The notes below the pieces were generated by a model that had not been told where the DNA came from, ran no database searches, and saw only the letters and a list, made by a program, of their open reading frames with translations. Shown here piece after piece: positions 10,896 through 19,124 of a stretch of 33,289 nt of DNA. Source of the stretch: a virus. The stretch covers positions 1 to 33,289 of IMG/VR virus record IMGVR_UViG_3300047476_000359; one strand, given 5' to 3'. Numbering within the stretch: the stretch's first letter is position 1; every line of letters begins with the position of its first letter. The position numbers and the translations under genes are program-made.

Positions 10896-11012
10896 ATGAA
10901 AAAAATGATGATGGCTGCTAAGCCAAAAGCGAGTAAAATGGCTGCTAAACCAATGATGGCTAAAGCAGGAGCTAAGAAAGGCATGTCTTCTTGCGGTACT
11001 AAGAAAAAGTAA
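10896..11012 (+). CDS. Met/Lys/Ala-rich microprotein, 38 aa
   Basis: 38 codons (MKKMMMAAKPKASKMAAKPM...), ending SCGTKKK. Low complexity, built from M-A-A-K-P repeats. Preceded by TAGTT with the stop of the previous gene, the same junction as at 11144. Such KxMAAKP microproteins are frequent next to the 43-aa family above in Bacteroidota phages. Function unknown. Confidence 0.6.
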   Translation: MKKMMMAAKPKASKMAAKPMMAKAGAKKGMSSCGTKKK

Positions 11013-11014
11013 TC

Positions 11015-11146
11015 GTGTTAAAAAGAAAAGACGGGTCAATGTCTAAAATGGGACTTTGGGATAACATTAGAGCCAACGCTGGTAGCGGAAAAGCTCCGAC
11101 TAAAGAGATGTTAAAGCAGGAAAAGAAAATAAAAAAGAAGAAATAG
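11015..11146 (+). CDS. Conserved microprotein, LWDNIRANAGSGKxPTKEML family
   Basis: 43 codons if the GTG at 11015 is the start; ATGs at 11039 and 11048 are alternatives. The core GLWDNIRANAGSGKAPTKEM is a motif I know from many Bacteroidota phages, normally preceded by MSK.G, which favours GTG or 11039. Ends with a lysine run. Role unknown, often beside structural genes. Confidence 0.75.
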   Translation: MLKRKDGSMSKMGLWDNIRANAGSGKAPTKEMLKQEKKIKKKK

Positions 11147-11148
11147 TT

Positions 11149-11430
11149 ATGCCTGGTAAGACAGCTACATATTACAAAGAAAACCCTGAGGCTAGAAAGA
11201 AACGAAACGAGTATCAGAAGCAATACAACAAGAGCGATAAGCAGGTTGCTAAGCGAGTAGAACTTAATCGTGAAAACAGGAGAAGGGGAACTTACGGTAA
11301 CGGAGATGGAATGGATCTATCACATACCAAGAGGGGGTTTGTAATGAAGAGGGCTTCTGAGAATAGAGGAGACACTAATGACATGTCTGGAGATAAAAAA
11401 TCAAGAGGTAAGAATGAGCGTAAAAAGTAA
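11149..11430 (+). CDS. Conserved basic phage protein, 93 aa (MPGKxATYYKxNPEARKK)
   Basis: 93 aa, very basic: MPGKTATYYKENPEARKKRN, then RVELNRENRRRGTYGNGDGMDLSHTKRGFV. This GK.A.YY..NPE...KK....Y......R..LN...R..G.YG.GDG.D.SH family is widespread in tailed phages of marine and gut bacteria. It has no assigned function but travels with virion genes. Likely nucleic-acid associated. The end overlaps the next gene by 17 nt. Confidence 0.8.
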   Translation: MPGKTATYYKENPEARKKRNEYQKQYNKSDKQVAKRVELNRENRRRGTYGNGDGMDLSHTKRGFVMKRASENRGDTNDMSGDKKSRGKNERKK

Positions 11431-11698
11431 GATGAGATGTGGAGAGGTTAAACCATCCACTAGACCGGGTAAGAAGATAATGAAACTTTACTGCATGGAT
11501 GGTAAGGAAAAGTTAGTTCATGCCGGAGCTAAGGGATACGGAAATAACTACTCAGACACAGCAAGAAAATCATTCAAGGCTCGTCACAAGTGTTCTACAG
11601 CAGATCCTGGTACAGCTAGACATCTAGCATGTACTGAGTTATGGAAGGCTGGAGGCAGAAAGACATCTAATCCAAGCAATCGTAAAGGCAAATACTAA
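11414..11698 (+). CDS. Conserved phage protein, GAKGYGxNYSxxARKSFxARHxC family
   Basis: 94 aa from ATG 11414 (MSVKSKMRCGEVKPSTRPGK...), chosen over an upstream ATG at 11378 that lies deep inside the preceding gene. Core GAKGYGNNYSDTARKSFKAR followed by HKC and a second CTELW, a Cys/His-containing small domain seen in many phage and giant-virus proteins (DUF5872/DUF5754 type by memory). Possibly metal-binding. Ends in TAATG overlap with the next gene. Confidence 0.8.
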   Translation: MSVKSKMRCGEVKPSTRPGKKIMKLYCMDGKEKLVHAGAKGYGNNYSDTARKSFKARHKCSTADPGTARHLACTELWKAGGRKTSNPSNRKGKY

Positions 11699-11808
11699 TG
11701 AAGAAGATTATACAAAAGGCAGCTAAGTACGAATCAAAGAAGTCTCTTAACGGGGCTATGAAGTACCTTAAGGGCAATGTTGGTAAGGTAAAGACAACAA
11801 AGAAGTAG
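11698..11808 (+). CDS. Lysine-rich microprotein, 36 aa
   Basis: 36 codons (MKKIIQKAAKYESKKSLNGA...), 13 lysines, predicted helical. TAATG overlap with the upstream stop and 1 nt from the next ATG show tight coupling. Not recognised. Confidence 0.6.
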   Translation: MKKIIQKAAKYESKKSLNGAMKYLKGNVGKVKTTKK

Positions 11809-11809
11809 T

Positions 11810-11995
11810 ATGTTACTAGGAAACGCAATAGAATTAGTTACTGAAGCAACCGGAATTAAGAAGGTTGTAGAAACTATATCAGAAAAAACAGGAAAGGACT
11901 GTGGATGCGCTGCTAGAAAGGCAAAGCTAAACAATCCTGATTTACTAATAAACAAAATATTAAATAAAAATGGCATATCAAAAATTACAAACTGA
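11810..11995 (+). CDS. Conserved small phage protein, DCGCAARKAKLN motif
   Basis: 61 aa (MLLGNAIELVTEATGIKKVV...). After a helical N-terminus comes TGKDCGCAARKAKLN, in which the DCGCxxRK motif is conserved in many phage proteins that sit just before virion or lysis genes. The two close cysteines may bind metal. It overlaps the next gene by 26 nt. Function unknown. Confidence 0.75.
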   Translation: MLLGNAIELVTEATGIKKVVETISEKTGKDCGCAARKAKLNNPDLLINKILNKNGISKITN

Positions 11996-12230
11996 GAGAG
12001 GTTTACCGGTAGTTAAATCAGACACGCTAAACATTCCTTCGGTTAACGGATCTGAAGTTGCTGGAGCTTGCGTATTGTACACTGGCACTGGAGGAGTTAT
12101 TAGAGTTCTTACAGCCGGGGGAGATGACATTACTTTGGTTTCAGTACCAGCAGGTGTTGTTTTACCAATTCAAGTAATTCGTGTATTCGCAACAACTACA
12201 ACAGCAACAGGTATTATAGCACTTTGGTAA
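11970..12230 (+). CDS. Probable virion protein, spike-base-like, 86 aa
   Basis: 86 aa, all beta (MAYQKLQTERGLPVVKSDTL...). The end PAGVVLPIQVIRVFATTTTA then TGIIALW matches the well-known small phage protein described as spike base protein (RCAP_rcc01079-like), where P.G..LP..V.RV..TGTTATGI.ALW is constant. Expected in the virion at the tail or fibre base. Located between the microprotein run and the holins. Confidence 0.75.
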   Translation: MAYQKLQTERGLPVVKSDTLNIPSVNGSEVAGACVLYTGTGGVIRVLTAGGDDITLVSVPAGVVLPIQVIRVFATTTTATGIIALW

Positions 12231-12231
12231 T

Positions 12232-12429
12232 ATGAGCACAAGAGAAAAGGTAGACTTGTTCCTTAGTAAATGGGTTAGTAGAAAGCTAATGGTATTTGCC
12301 ATTGCATCTACTGCTTTATTTTCTGGAAGTATAGATAGCAGCGACTGGGTTATAGTAGCTACGTCTTACATTTCATTACAAGGAGTTACTGACATTGTTG
12401 AACGAATATATAAATCAAGAAATGTCTAA
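12232..12429 (+). CDS. Holin-like membrane protein, 65 aa
   Basis: 65 aa (MSTREKVDLFLSKWVSRKLM...). Basic N-terminal helix, then two hydrophobic stretches at about 19-34 and 40-52 and a positive tail (RIYKSRNV). Size, topology and its place directly before a peptidase gene fit a phage holin that makes the inner-membrane lesion. Overlaps the next gene by 8 nt. Confidence 0.7.
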   Translation: MSTREKVDLFLSKWVSRKLMVFAIASTALFSGSIDSSDWVIVATSYISLQGVTDIVERIYKSRNV

Positions 12430-12586
12430 TAACGATCTAAAAATAGGAGCTATAAACGCAATAACAATGGCAATAAGCTTTACAAATGTAGAGAGTATTT
12501 TAAAGATAATTCTATTAATAGTATCTATAGCGTATACTGCGCTAAAGACGTACGAAATAATTAAGAATAAAAAAAATATCGATTAA
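12422..12586 (+). CDS. Second holin-like membrane protein, 54 aa
   Basis: 54 aa from ATG 12422 (MSNNDLKIGAINAITMAISF...), set by the overlap with the upstream stop. One or two hydrophobic segments between residues 9 and 43, then a basic tail KTYEIIKNKKNID. Similar short proteins stand beside the endolysin in flavobacterial phages. It may be a holin partner or antiholin of the preceding protein. Confidence 0.6.
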   Translation: MSNNDLKIGAINAITMAISFTNVESILKIILLIVSIAYTALKTYEIIKNKKNID

Positions 12587-12587
12587 C

Positions 12588-13049
12588 ATGAAATTGTCGA
12601 AAAATTTATCATTAGCTGAGATGATCCGTAGCGAATCTGCAAAGAGAGCCGGAATAAACAACATGCCAACAAAGGAACACTTAGAAAGCATGAAGATCTT
12701 AGCTGAAAAAATATTTCAACCAATAAGAGATCACTTTAAAGTGCCTATACACATTTCGTCAGGATATAGAAGTAAGGCATTAAACGCTTCAATCAAAGGG
12801 GCTAGTAAAAACTCTCAACATGCTTTAGGTCAAGCACTCGATTTAGATATGGACGGGACCGAAATAACAAATAAACAGGTATTTGATTATATTAAAGATA
12901 ATTTAGAGTATGATCAGTTAATTTTTGAATTTGGTACGGATAGCAACCCAGCATGGGTACACGTATCATTTAACTCTAAAGGAAAACAAAGAAAGCAAAT
13001 ACTTAAAGCTACAAAGAAAAATGGCAAAACTGTTTACTCTACTTACTAG
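12588..13049 (+). CDS. Peptidase M15 endolysin, 153 aa
   Basis: Zinc D-Ala-D-Ala carboxypeptidase-type (M15_3) peptidoglycan hydrolase. Near the N-terminus LSLAEMIRSESAKRAGINN is the conserved entry segment; HISSGYRS (55-62) leads to SQHALGQALD (76-85), which supplies the zinc ligands His78 and Asp85; WVHVSF (123-128) gives the third ligand His125. No signal peptide, so it needs the holin to reach the cell wall. Catalytic residues are complete and the length is normal for this class. The last 29 nt overlap the spanin gene. Confidence 0.93.
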   Translation: MKLSKNLSLAEMIRSESAKRAGINNMPTKEHLESMKILAEKIFQPIRDHFKVPIHISSGYRSKALNASIKGASKNSQHALGQALDLDMDGTEITNKQVFDYIKDNLEYDQLIFEFGTDSNPAWVHVSFNSKGKQRKQILKATKKNGKTVYSTY

Positions 13050-13485
13050 TATACTACTAATAGTATCTTGCTCATCAAGAAAAGTTGCTATTGTAAAAGA
13101 AGATACTAAAATTACAACAGACAGTACAGCTATTGTAAAAACAGACTCTGTTTCTACAACTACAAACAATATTAAAATAGTCGAGAACGTATCTGAATTC
13201 GAAATAAAACCACTACACGATAGTTTACCTATTGTAATATACGGTACAAGTTATTATAACGCCGTTATCAAGTATAAAAAACAAAATAAAGTACTGATAG
13301 ATACCTCAAAAAAAATAGAGTCTAAAAAAGCCTTAAAAACGATAGTTAAAAAAAAGCAGGAATCTAAAAAAACAAAAGACAAGGTGGTTGATAAAAAAGC
13401 AAATTACTTTGTGTATTTATGGTTGCTGATTATCCCAATAGGTATAATTATATATAGAGAACTAAAGAAAAAAATATTCTTATAA
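13021..13485 (+). CDS. Probable unimolecular spanin (lipoprotein with C-terminal membrane helix)
   Basis: 154 aa from ATG 13021; the longer frame (from 12925) lies inside the endolysin. Residues 1-17 are a lipoprotein signal with lipobox LIVSC (Cys17). Residues 128-146 (YFVYLWLLIIPIGIIIY) form a membrane helix with a basic end. The section between is Lys/Ser/Thr-rich, predicted periplasmic. An outer-membrane lipid anchor plus an inner-membrane helix in one chain is the design of u-spanins such as T1 gp11, which fuse the two membranes in the last step of lysis. Its overlap with the endolysin gene supports this role. Confidence 0.75.
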   Translation: MAKLFTLLTSILLIVSCSSRKVAIVKEDTKITTDSTAIVKTDSVSTTTNNIKIVENVSEFEIKPLHDSLPIVIYGTSYYNAVIKYKKQNKVLIDTSKKIESKKALKTIVKKKQESKKTKDKVVDKKANYFVYLWLLIIPIGIIIYRELKKKIFL

Positions 13486-13619
13486 TGGCCAAGCAAACCG
13501 AATCAAACAAGAAGGAATTTAAGAAGATTAGCAGACCAGGTACACACTCTAAAGCCAAGACTTCTAAATTAAAATCAAGTAAGAATTACGTGAAGAAAAA
13601 TCGCGGACAAGGAAAATAA
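13485..13619 (+). CDS. Conserved small phage protein, KxxRPGxHSKxxxSKxKxSKNY family
   Basis: 44 codons (MAKQTESNKKEFKKISRPGT...), followed by HSKAKTSKLKSSKNYVKKNR and GQGK. This basic motif is one of the most common microproteins in Bacteroidota phages and always sits near virion genes. ATG overlaps the spanin stop (TAATG). Function unknown. Confidence 0.75.
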   Translation: MAKQTESNKKEFKKISRPGTHSKAKTSKLKSSKNYVKKNRGQGK

Positions 13620-13620
13620 T

Positions 13621-14334
13621 ATGACAAAGATAAGTACATATATTATAGATGAGAAGATCACCGCCCTTGACAAGTGGATTGGTTCTGATGCTAACATGCA
13701 GAATAGGACAAAAAACTTTACACCTAAAAAGCTAGCGGAATACTTCAATGAAAATCAAGTAATAAATATTGGGATTCCTCTTCAATATAAGTACTATACA
13801 CTAGAACCTTTAGAGCAAAGACCTAATGGAACGTTGACATTTGTACCTGAAATAGGACCGACTGTAGATTTTTCTACGGTAACTACTTTTATACTTAGCA
13901 AGTACACTATGAAGCAAAACATAGTGTCTGAATTTCTTGATTTTTTAGTAGGATCTAAAGTATTGCTATTTAAATCTAGCGATATAAACTCATTTGGATA
14001 TTATAAAATAACAAGCATAGAGCCTTATATTGTTGATCCTAATTTCTTCGTAGTAACTGTTGATTATGAGACGGGTAATGGAGAGTTAGAAGAGGACGAG
14101 GACTACATGATATCGTTAGTGAGTCTGGATGACCCTGCTGATAAAACATTTGTATTTACACAGGATACGCCTGCTAATCCTTGGATAATCAATCATAACC
14201 TTAATAAATTTCCATCCGCCACTATGGTCCTTTCTACCGGTCAGGTCGGAGTTGCAGATGTTAGGTATATAGACGAGAACAATTTAACAATAACTTTTTC
14301 TGGAGATGAATCTGGGAAAGCATACATGAACTAA
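13621..14334 (+). CDS. Fibre-associated protein with terminal beta module, 237 aa
   Basis: 237 aa. The N-terminus MTKISTYIIDEKITALDKWI...TKNFTPKKLAEYF is shared with the 87-aa protein at 20035 and is a known attachment segment of Bacteroidota phage fibre proteins (MTKI..Y..D..I...D...G.D......TKNFT). The C-terminal 50 residues (WIINHNLNKFPSATMVLSTG..ADVRYIDENNLTITFSGDESGKAYMN) form a beta module common at the ends of phage tail and spike proteins. First gene of the fibre block. Likely a tail appendage or adaptor. Confidence 0.75.
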   Translation: MTKISTYIIDEKITALDKWIGSDANMQNRTKNFTPKKLAEYFNENQVINIGIPLQYKYYTLEPLEQRPNGTLTFVPEIGPTVDFSTVTTFILSKYTMKQNIVSEFLDFLVGSKVLLFKSSDINSFGYYKITSIEPYIVDPNFFVVTVDYETGNGELEEDEDYMISLVSLDDPADKTFVFTQDTPANPWIINHNLNKFPSATMVLSTGQVGVADVRYIDENNLTITFSGDESGKAYMN

Positions 14335-14336
14335 CT

Positions 14337-15662
14337 ATGGCAATACAATTTTTAAATAACCTAAATATTAACGACAATCAGTTGTTAAATGCTAAGGTTC
14401 AGGTTGCTTCAACTGCACCTACAGCTGCAAAAGGTCAAATATATCTTGACAGCACAACAAACGTAAACACTTTAAAGTACCATGACGGGTCTCAGTGGAT
14501 AGGATTAAAACAAGTAAACCTTAACAATAGTACATTTGTTAGTTTAGTTGATTTAAGTGTACCTGGTAGCAATGTGATAAGTATAGAAGCTAGTTTTTCA
14601 GCAACTGGTACACCTAGTAGTACAACATTCTTAAGAGGAGATAATACATGGGGAACTCCTATTGGAGCCTTATATACTTTACCAGTAGCCGCTGGAGGAG
14701 CGAATTCTGCTGTAATTAGTTTGACAGAACAAACACTTACAACTCAGGTTGTGTCCAACGTTACTTTTAACGGAACAGCAAATGGTGTAAAAATAACTGA
14801 GTCTACTGGAAATAACGGATCTATAACTATAGGATTACAAGACAGTATTACATTAGCCGGTACATTAACAGTTCAAGGAACGGGACAATCTAGTTTTGCA
14901 GGTCAAGTTACAATTCCAGAAGTTCCAGTTGCAAATACAGATGCTGCTAGTAAGGCTTATGTTGATTTATCAACTACTGGAGCTTTAATATTTCAAGGCG
15001 GATATGATGCTGCAACAAATACACCTAACCTAGATTCTCCTCCAACTGGTACAATCAAGAAAGGCTTTATGTGGACCGTTACGATTGATGGAACTTTCTT
15101 TACTGAACAAGTTAGAGTAGGCGATTCATTAATAGCCAAATCAGATACGCCAACAACTTTAGCGGACTGGACAACAGTTCAGAGTAATATTGACTTGGCT
15201 ACACTTACAACTGTAGGTTTAGGTAATGTAAATGCAGGAGATGGTATTGGAGTTACTTACTCTAATGGTACCGCTACAGTTACAAATACAGACAAGGGAT
15301 CTTCTCAAAATATATTTAAGAACATTGCTGTAGCCGGACAATCTACGGTTGTAGCTGATAGTAATAACGATACCTTAACGTTAGTAGCGGGTAATGCAAT
15401 TGTAATTACAACAGATAATACAACGGATGAGATAACAATAGCATCAACATACACTCCACCTACTATATCTTATGCGGCAACTATTACAGGAACAGCCACG
15501 GTGATACACAGTCTAGGGACAACAGATGTAATAGTTCAACTATATGATGCTGTAACTTACGATACTGTATACGCAGATGTTACGAGATCTAATACAAATA
15601 GCGTTTTAATAACATTTGCTGCAACACCAACTAATCCAATTAGAGTATTGGTACAAAAATAA
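14337..15662 (+). CDS. Tail fibre protein, 441 aa
   Basis: 441 aa. Starts MAIQFLNNLNINDNQLLNAK, with KGQIYLDSTTNVNTLKYHDG typical of phage fibre N-termini, then Thr/Ser/Gly-rich beta sequence. Around residue 200 PEVPVANTDAASKAYVDLST is a fibre motif (VPVANTDAASKAYVD). The last 70 residues (ITGTATVIHSLGTTDVIVQL...) resemble the beta module that ends the preceding protein. No enzyme motif. Probably part of the receptor-binding apparatus. Confidence 0.8.
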   Translation: MAIQFLNNLNINDNQLLNAKVQVASTAPTAAKGQIYLDSTTNVNTLKYHDGSQWIGLKQVNLNNSTFVSLVDLSVPGSNVISIEASFSATGTPSSTTFLRGDNTWGTPIGALYTLPVAAGGANSAVISLTEQTLTTQVVSNVTFNGTANGVKITESTGNNGSITIGLQDSITLAGTLTVQGTGQSSFAGQVTIPEVPVANTDAASKAYVDLSTTGALIFQGGYDAATNTPNLDSPPTGTIKKGFMWTVTIDGTFFTEQVRVGDSLIAKSDTPTTLADWTTVQSNIDLATLTTVGLGNVNAGDGIGVTYSNGTATVTNTDKGSSQNIFKNIAVAGQSTVVADSNNDTLTLVAGNAIVITTDNTTDEITIASTYTPPTISYAATITGTATVIHSLGTTDVIVQLYDAVTYDTVYADVTRSNTNSVLITFAATPTNPIRVLVQK

Positions 15663-15672
15663 AATATAGTAT

Positions 15673-18120
15673 ATGAAATTTAAAAGTGATATAGAGGTAC
15701 AGGCTGGTCTTAAAGATTCGTCTGGAGCGGCAGGTACATCTGGTCAGGTGTTATCGTCAACTGCTTCAGGAGTTTCGTGGGTAAGTCAGTCGGGATTTGT
15801 TCCGTACACAGGTGCTACTGGAGACGTTAATTTAGGTATCCATCAATTGAAGGCAGATAGTTTAGCTGTATCTACTTCTAGTTTAGAAACTGTAGATGCA
15901 GGCGAAATAGTTTGGAATGCAATAGATGGAACGTTTGATATGGGATTGATAGCTGGAGTTACGCTGCAAGCCGGTCAAGAGATGCACATATATGGTAAAG
16001 CTACTGAAGTTATTTCAAACGGGCAAGCTGTTATGTTTGCAGGTGTTCAAGGCGATCATATCCTTATAGCTAAAGCAGATGCAGCAACTATAAACGCTAA
16101 TCCTGAATATTTTATAGGGGTTGCCACTAATGACTTTACTAATAATCAATTTGGCTATGTAACTATATTTGGTAATGTTAGAGGTTTAAATACTACAGCA
16201 TATACGTTAGGATCTGTTTTGTATTATGACTCAACAACAGCTACTGACGGGTTACTAACGGCAACAGAACCAACAGCACCTAACGCAAAAATAGAGGTTG
16301 CAGCAGTTGTTAGAGTTCATACCACACAGGGCATACTTTTGGTGAGACCCCATGTAATGCCTAAGTTAAACGATGTTCAAGATGTTTATGCGCCATCTCC
16401 ATCTAATAATAATGGTTTATGGTGGAACACTGCAAACTCTAGATACGAAAATAATTCAATATCAGGTATTTTAGGATATACTGCGGCAAACGACGCGAAT
16501 GTTGTTAAGTTAACCGGAGATCAAGGTATGTTAGGTATAAAATCTTTTAACCATATAAACGGATCTGTTGAAAACTTTACGACTAGATTAAACTACTTTT
16601 TTGACAATGGTATTATAAGAAGCGACGTTACGCCTTTAGAAACTATTAACAACCTTACATCTCAGTCTATATTTAAAGTTGATAAAGACGGAAATACTAC
16701 AGCCAATTCTTTTATAAAAATAGGAGGTAACTCTACGCAATATTTAAAAGCCGACGGGTCTGTATCAACTGCAATGAACTCTAGAATAGAGGTTAATTTT
16801 ACAGCTACTTCAGGGCAAACAACATTTACTACACCTTACGAGGTTGGTCAGATAGATGTTTACTACAATGGTTCTAAATTGAATCCTAGTGAGTTTACAG
16901 CGACAAACGGAACTACTGTAGTATTAGCTCAGGCAGCTACATTAAACGCTCAAATAAGCATAGTTAAATACGTTGCAGCGTTATCAACAACAGCAATAAG
17001 AAATGAGACTACATTTACAGCTACATCAGGTCAAACTACATTTAGTGTAAACTACACAGTTGGACAGTTAGATGTGTTCTATAATGGTTCTAAATTAAAC
17101 GTAAGTGAATTTACAGCAACTAATGGAACATCTGTTGTATTAGGATTTGCTTGTGTAGCAGGAGAAAGTGTAGTGTTTGTTAGTTACGTTAATCAAGTTA
17201 GTGGCGCTTCTGGTACTGCTAATAGAGTAGCTAAGTTTACTGGAGCTGCTACGTTGGGTGATAGTCAGATATTTGATAATGGAACAAATGTAGGCATAGG
17301 AACTACTAATGCAGGGTTTAAGTTAGATGTTAATGGAACTGGTAGGTTTACGCAAGGTGTAAATTTAGCTACTTCGTCAGGCAGCGTAGGTATAGGAACT
17401 ACAAGTCCATCCCGATTACTAGATGTAAATGGGTTGTCAATGTTCAACGGAGCTCAGATAAGAAGTACAGGTGATGGAACTACACTCGTTGGTTTCTTTG
17501 GAAACAGATCAGGCTGGACAGGTGGTACATTAAACAATGACTTAGTAATAGGAGCATATACAAGTAATATCTCATTTTTTACTAATAATAGTACTACAGA
17601 GAGTTTACGTATTTTATCAAACGGTACTTTAGCATTTAACGGAACCGCTGTTGAAAATAATGGAAACCTTGATAAATTAACAATAGGGTACCAAGGAACT
17701 TACGGATGGATACAAACATGGAATGCAACACCTTTATATCTAAATAGATTAGGAAATGCAGTTTTTGCAGGAACCCAAAGAATAGATAATAATTCTGACA
17801 AAAGAATAAAGGAAAACATACAGCCTATAGAAGGAGCCTTAGATACACTATTAGCGTTAAACGGTAAAAAGTTTAACATGCTAGACGAAGATAATATATT
17901 AAGATATGGATTTATAGCTCAAGAAGTACAACCTCACTTAAGTGATTTTGTAACTGAAAGTGATAGAAGATTTGAAAAAGGAGACTTAGTAGTAGAGAAC
18001 CTGATGACATTGGAGAGCTCAGGTACCGCTTGGGCAGCATTATTAGTAGAGGCTATTAAAGAACAACAAGCTCAAATCAAAGAATTACAAGACGAGATAA
18101 TTTCGTTAAAAAATAAATAA
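15673..18120 (+). CDS. Tail fibre with C-terminal Peptidase_S74 chaperone, 815 aa
   Basis: 815 aa. Residues about 374-440 and 446-510 are two copies of a module (FTATSGQTTF....GQ.DV.YNGSKLN.SEFTATNGT.VVL). Around 545-600 come LDVNGTGRF and VGIGTTSPSRLLDVNG repeats, usual in fibre shafts. From about residue 706 the Peptidase_S74 intramolecular chaperone begins: NSDKRIKENIQPI, with the Ser and Lys of the self-cleaving dyad, then RYGFIAQEVQPHLSDFV and WAALLVEAIKEQQAQIKELQ. This domain drives trimerisation and normally cuts itself off. Likely main receptor-binding fibre or tailspike. Confidence 0.92.
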   Translation: MKFKSDIEVQAGLKDSSGAAGTSGQVLSSTASGVSWVSQSGFVPYTGATGDVNLGIHQLKADSLAVSTSSLETVDAGEIVWNAIDGTFDMGLIAGVTLQAGQEMHIYGKATEVISNGQAVMFAGVQGDHILIAKADAATINANPEYFIGVATNDFTNNQFGYVTIFGNVRGLNTTAYTLGSVLYYDSTTATDGLLTATEPTAPNAKIEVAAVVRVHTTQGILLVRPHVMPKLNDVQDVYAPSPSNNNGLWWNTANSRYENNSISGILGYTAANDANVVKLTGDQGMLGIKSFNHINGSVENFTTRLNYFFDNGIIRSDVTPLETINNLTSQSIFKVDKDGNTTANSFIKIGGNSTQYLKADGSVSTAMNSRIEVNFTATSGQTTFTTPYEVGQIDVYYNGSKLNPSEFTATNGTTVVLAQAATLNAQISIVKYVAALSTTAIRNETTFTATSGQTTFSVNYTVGQLDVFYNGSKLNVSEFTATNGTSVVLGFACVAGESVVFVSYVNQVSGASGTANRVAKFTGAATLGDSQIFDNGTNVGIGTTNAGFKLDVNGTGRFTQGVNLATSSGSVGIGTTSPSRLLDVNGLSMFNGAQIRSTGDGTTLVGFFGNRSGWTGGTLNNDLVIGAYTSNISFFTNNSTTESLRILSNGTLAFNGTAVENNGNLDKLTIGYQGTYGWIQTWNATPLYLNRLGNAVFAGTQRIDNNSDKRIKENIQPIEGALDTLLALNGKKFNMLDEDNILRYGFIAQEVQPHLSDFVTESDRRFEKGDLVVENLMTLESSGTAWAALLVEAIKEQQAQIKELQDEIISLKNK

Positions 18121-18121
18121 T

Positions 18122-19123
18122 ATGGGATTAACTAAAGATTTAGGTGCATTACCAAGAGCGATAACGGTAGATAGTAATAATAGGGTCGGGGTTTCGGTAA
18201 ATAATCCTAGTGTTCAATTTAATGTTGGTCATGCTAGTCATGGAGTCGGAATAGCTTATTTAGGAGCTACATCACTTCCTTCTTCTTCTGGATTTTTTAC
18301 AGACAGCGGTGTTAATGGAGGTCAAGGATTCGGTTCTTTGCAAATAAAGTCAAGAACAGACTTTTCAGGTTATAGCATAAACTTTTTTACAGCCCTAACA
18401 GCTAATGTTCCAGTTGAAAGAATGAGGATTGCATCTAACGGTAATATAGGTATAGGTACGACAAATCCGATCTACAATGTAGATATAAACGGAGGAAGTT
18501 CTTCTACTTTTATAAGAGTAGCTAGAGATACTGGATACGCAATGCTTGGTGCTGGACTAGGATTTAGTGCAGTATATTCTAGAAATAGTTCTGACTTACC
18601 TAGAAATTTCATTATAGATGCTGCTAATGTAGGAATAGGAACTGAATCTCCTAATAGTTATTTAGCAGGAACAGTCGGACTTGTAAATTTTCATGCAACT
18701 TCCCCAGCATTAAGTCTTGGGAATAACAGTACATATTGGTTAAATTACCTAGCAGGAACTGAGTATAGATTTTTTAATCCTACAAATTCTGTTGTTCATA
18801 CAATATTTCTTAATGGAAATTATTCTTTTTTAGGAACAAATGTTTCTGATATAAGATTAAAAAAAGATATACAGGAACTAAATGTGAATTATACAGAAAA
18901 AGTAACTAGTTTAAAACCTAAAAGTTACTTTATGAAGGATAATAAAAATAGAAAGCACTATGGGTTTATTGCTCAAGAAGTATACGAAACTATACCAGAT
19001 TTAATTAGTGGTGATATTAACGGTGAAGAATATCTAGGTGTTGATTATAATGGAATTATAACGTTATTAGTTGGGTCTATTAAAGAATTAACTGCTAGAT
19101 TAGAAATTTTAGAAAACAAATAA
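18122..19123 (+). CDS. Second fibre protein with Peptidase_S74 domain, 333 aa
   Basis: 333 aa. N-terminus MGLTKDLGALPRAITVDSNN parallels that of the next gene. The shaft has IGIGTTNPIYNVDINGG and VGIGTESPNSYL motifs. The S74 chaperone starts near residue 240 with VSDIRLKKDIQEL, then KHYGFIAQEVYETIPDLI and a coiled-coil end. Dyad residues are present, so self-cleavage is expected. Smaller than the preceding S74 fibre and clearly related to it, probably by duplication or module exchange. Confidence 0.9.
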   Translation: MGLTKDLGALPRAITVDSNNRVGVSVNNPSVQFNVGHASHGVGIAYLGATSLPSSSGFFTDSGVNGGQGFGSLQIKSRTDFSGYSINFFTALTANVPVERMRIASNGNIGIGTTNPIYNVDINGGSSSTFIRVARDTGYAMLGAGLGFSAVYSRNSSDLPRNFIIDAANVGIGTESPNSYLAGTVGLVNFHATSPALSLGNNSTYWLNYLAGTEYRFFNPTNSVVHTIFLNGNYSFLGTNVSDIRLKKDIQELNVNYTEKVTSLKPKSYFMKDNKNRKHYGFIAQEVYETIPDLISGDINGEEYLGVDYNGIITLLVGSIKELTARLEILENK

Positions 19124-19124
19124 T

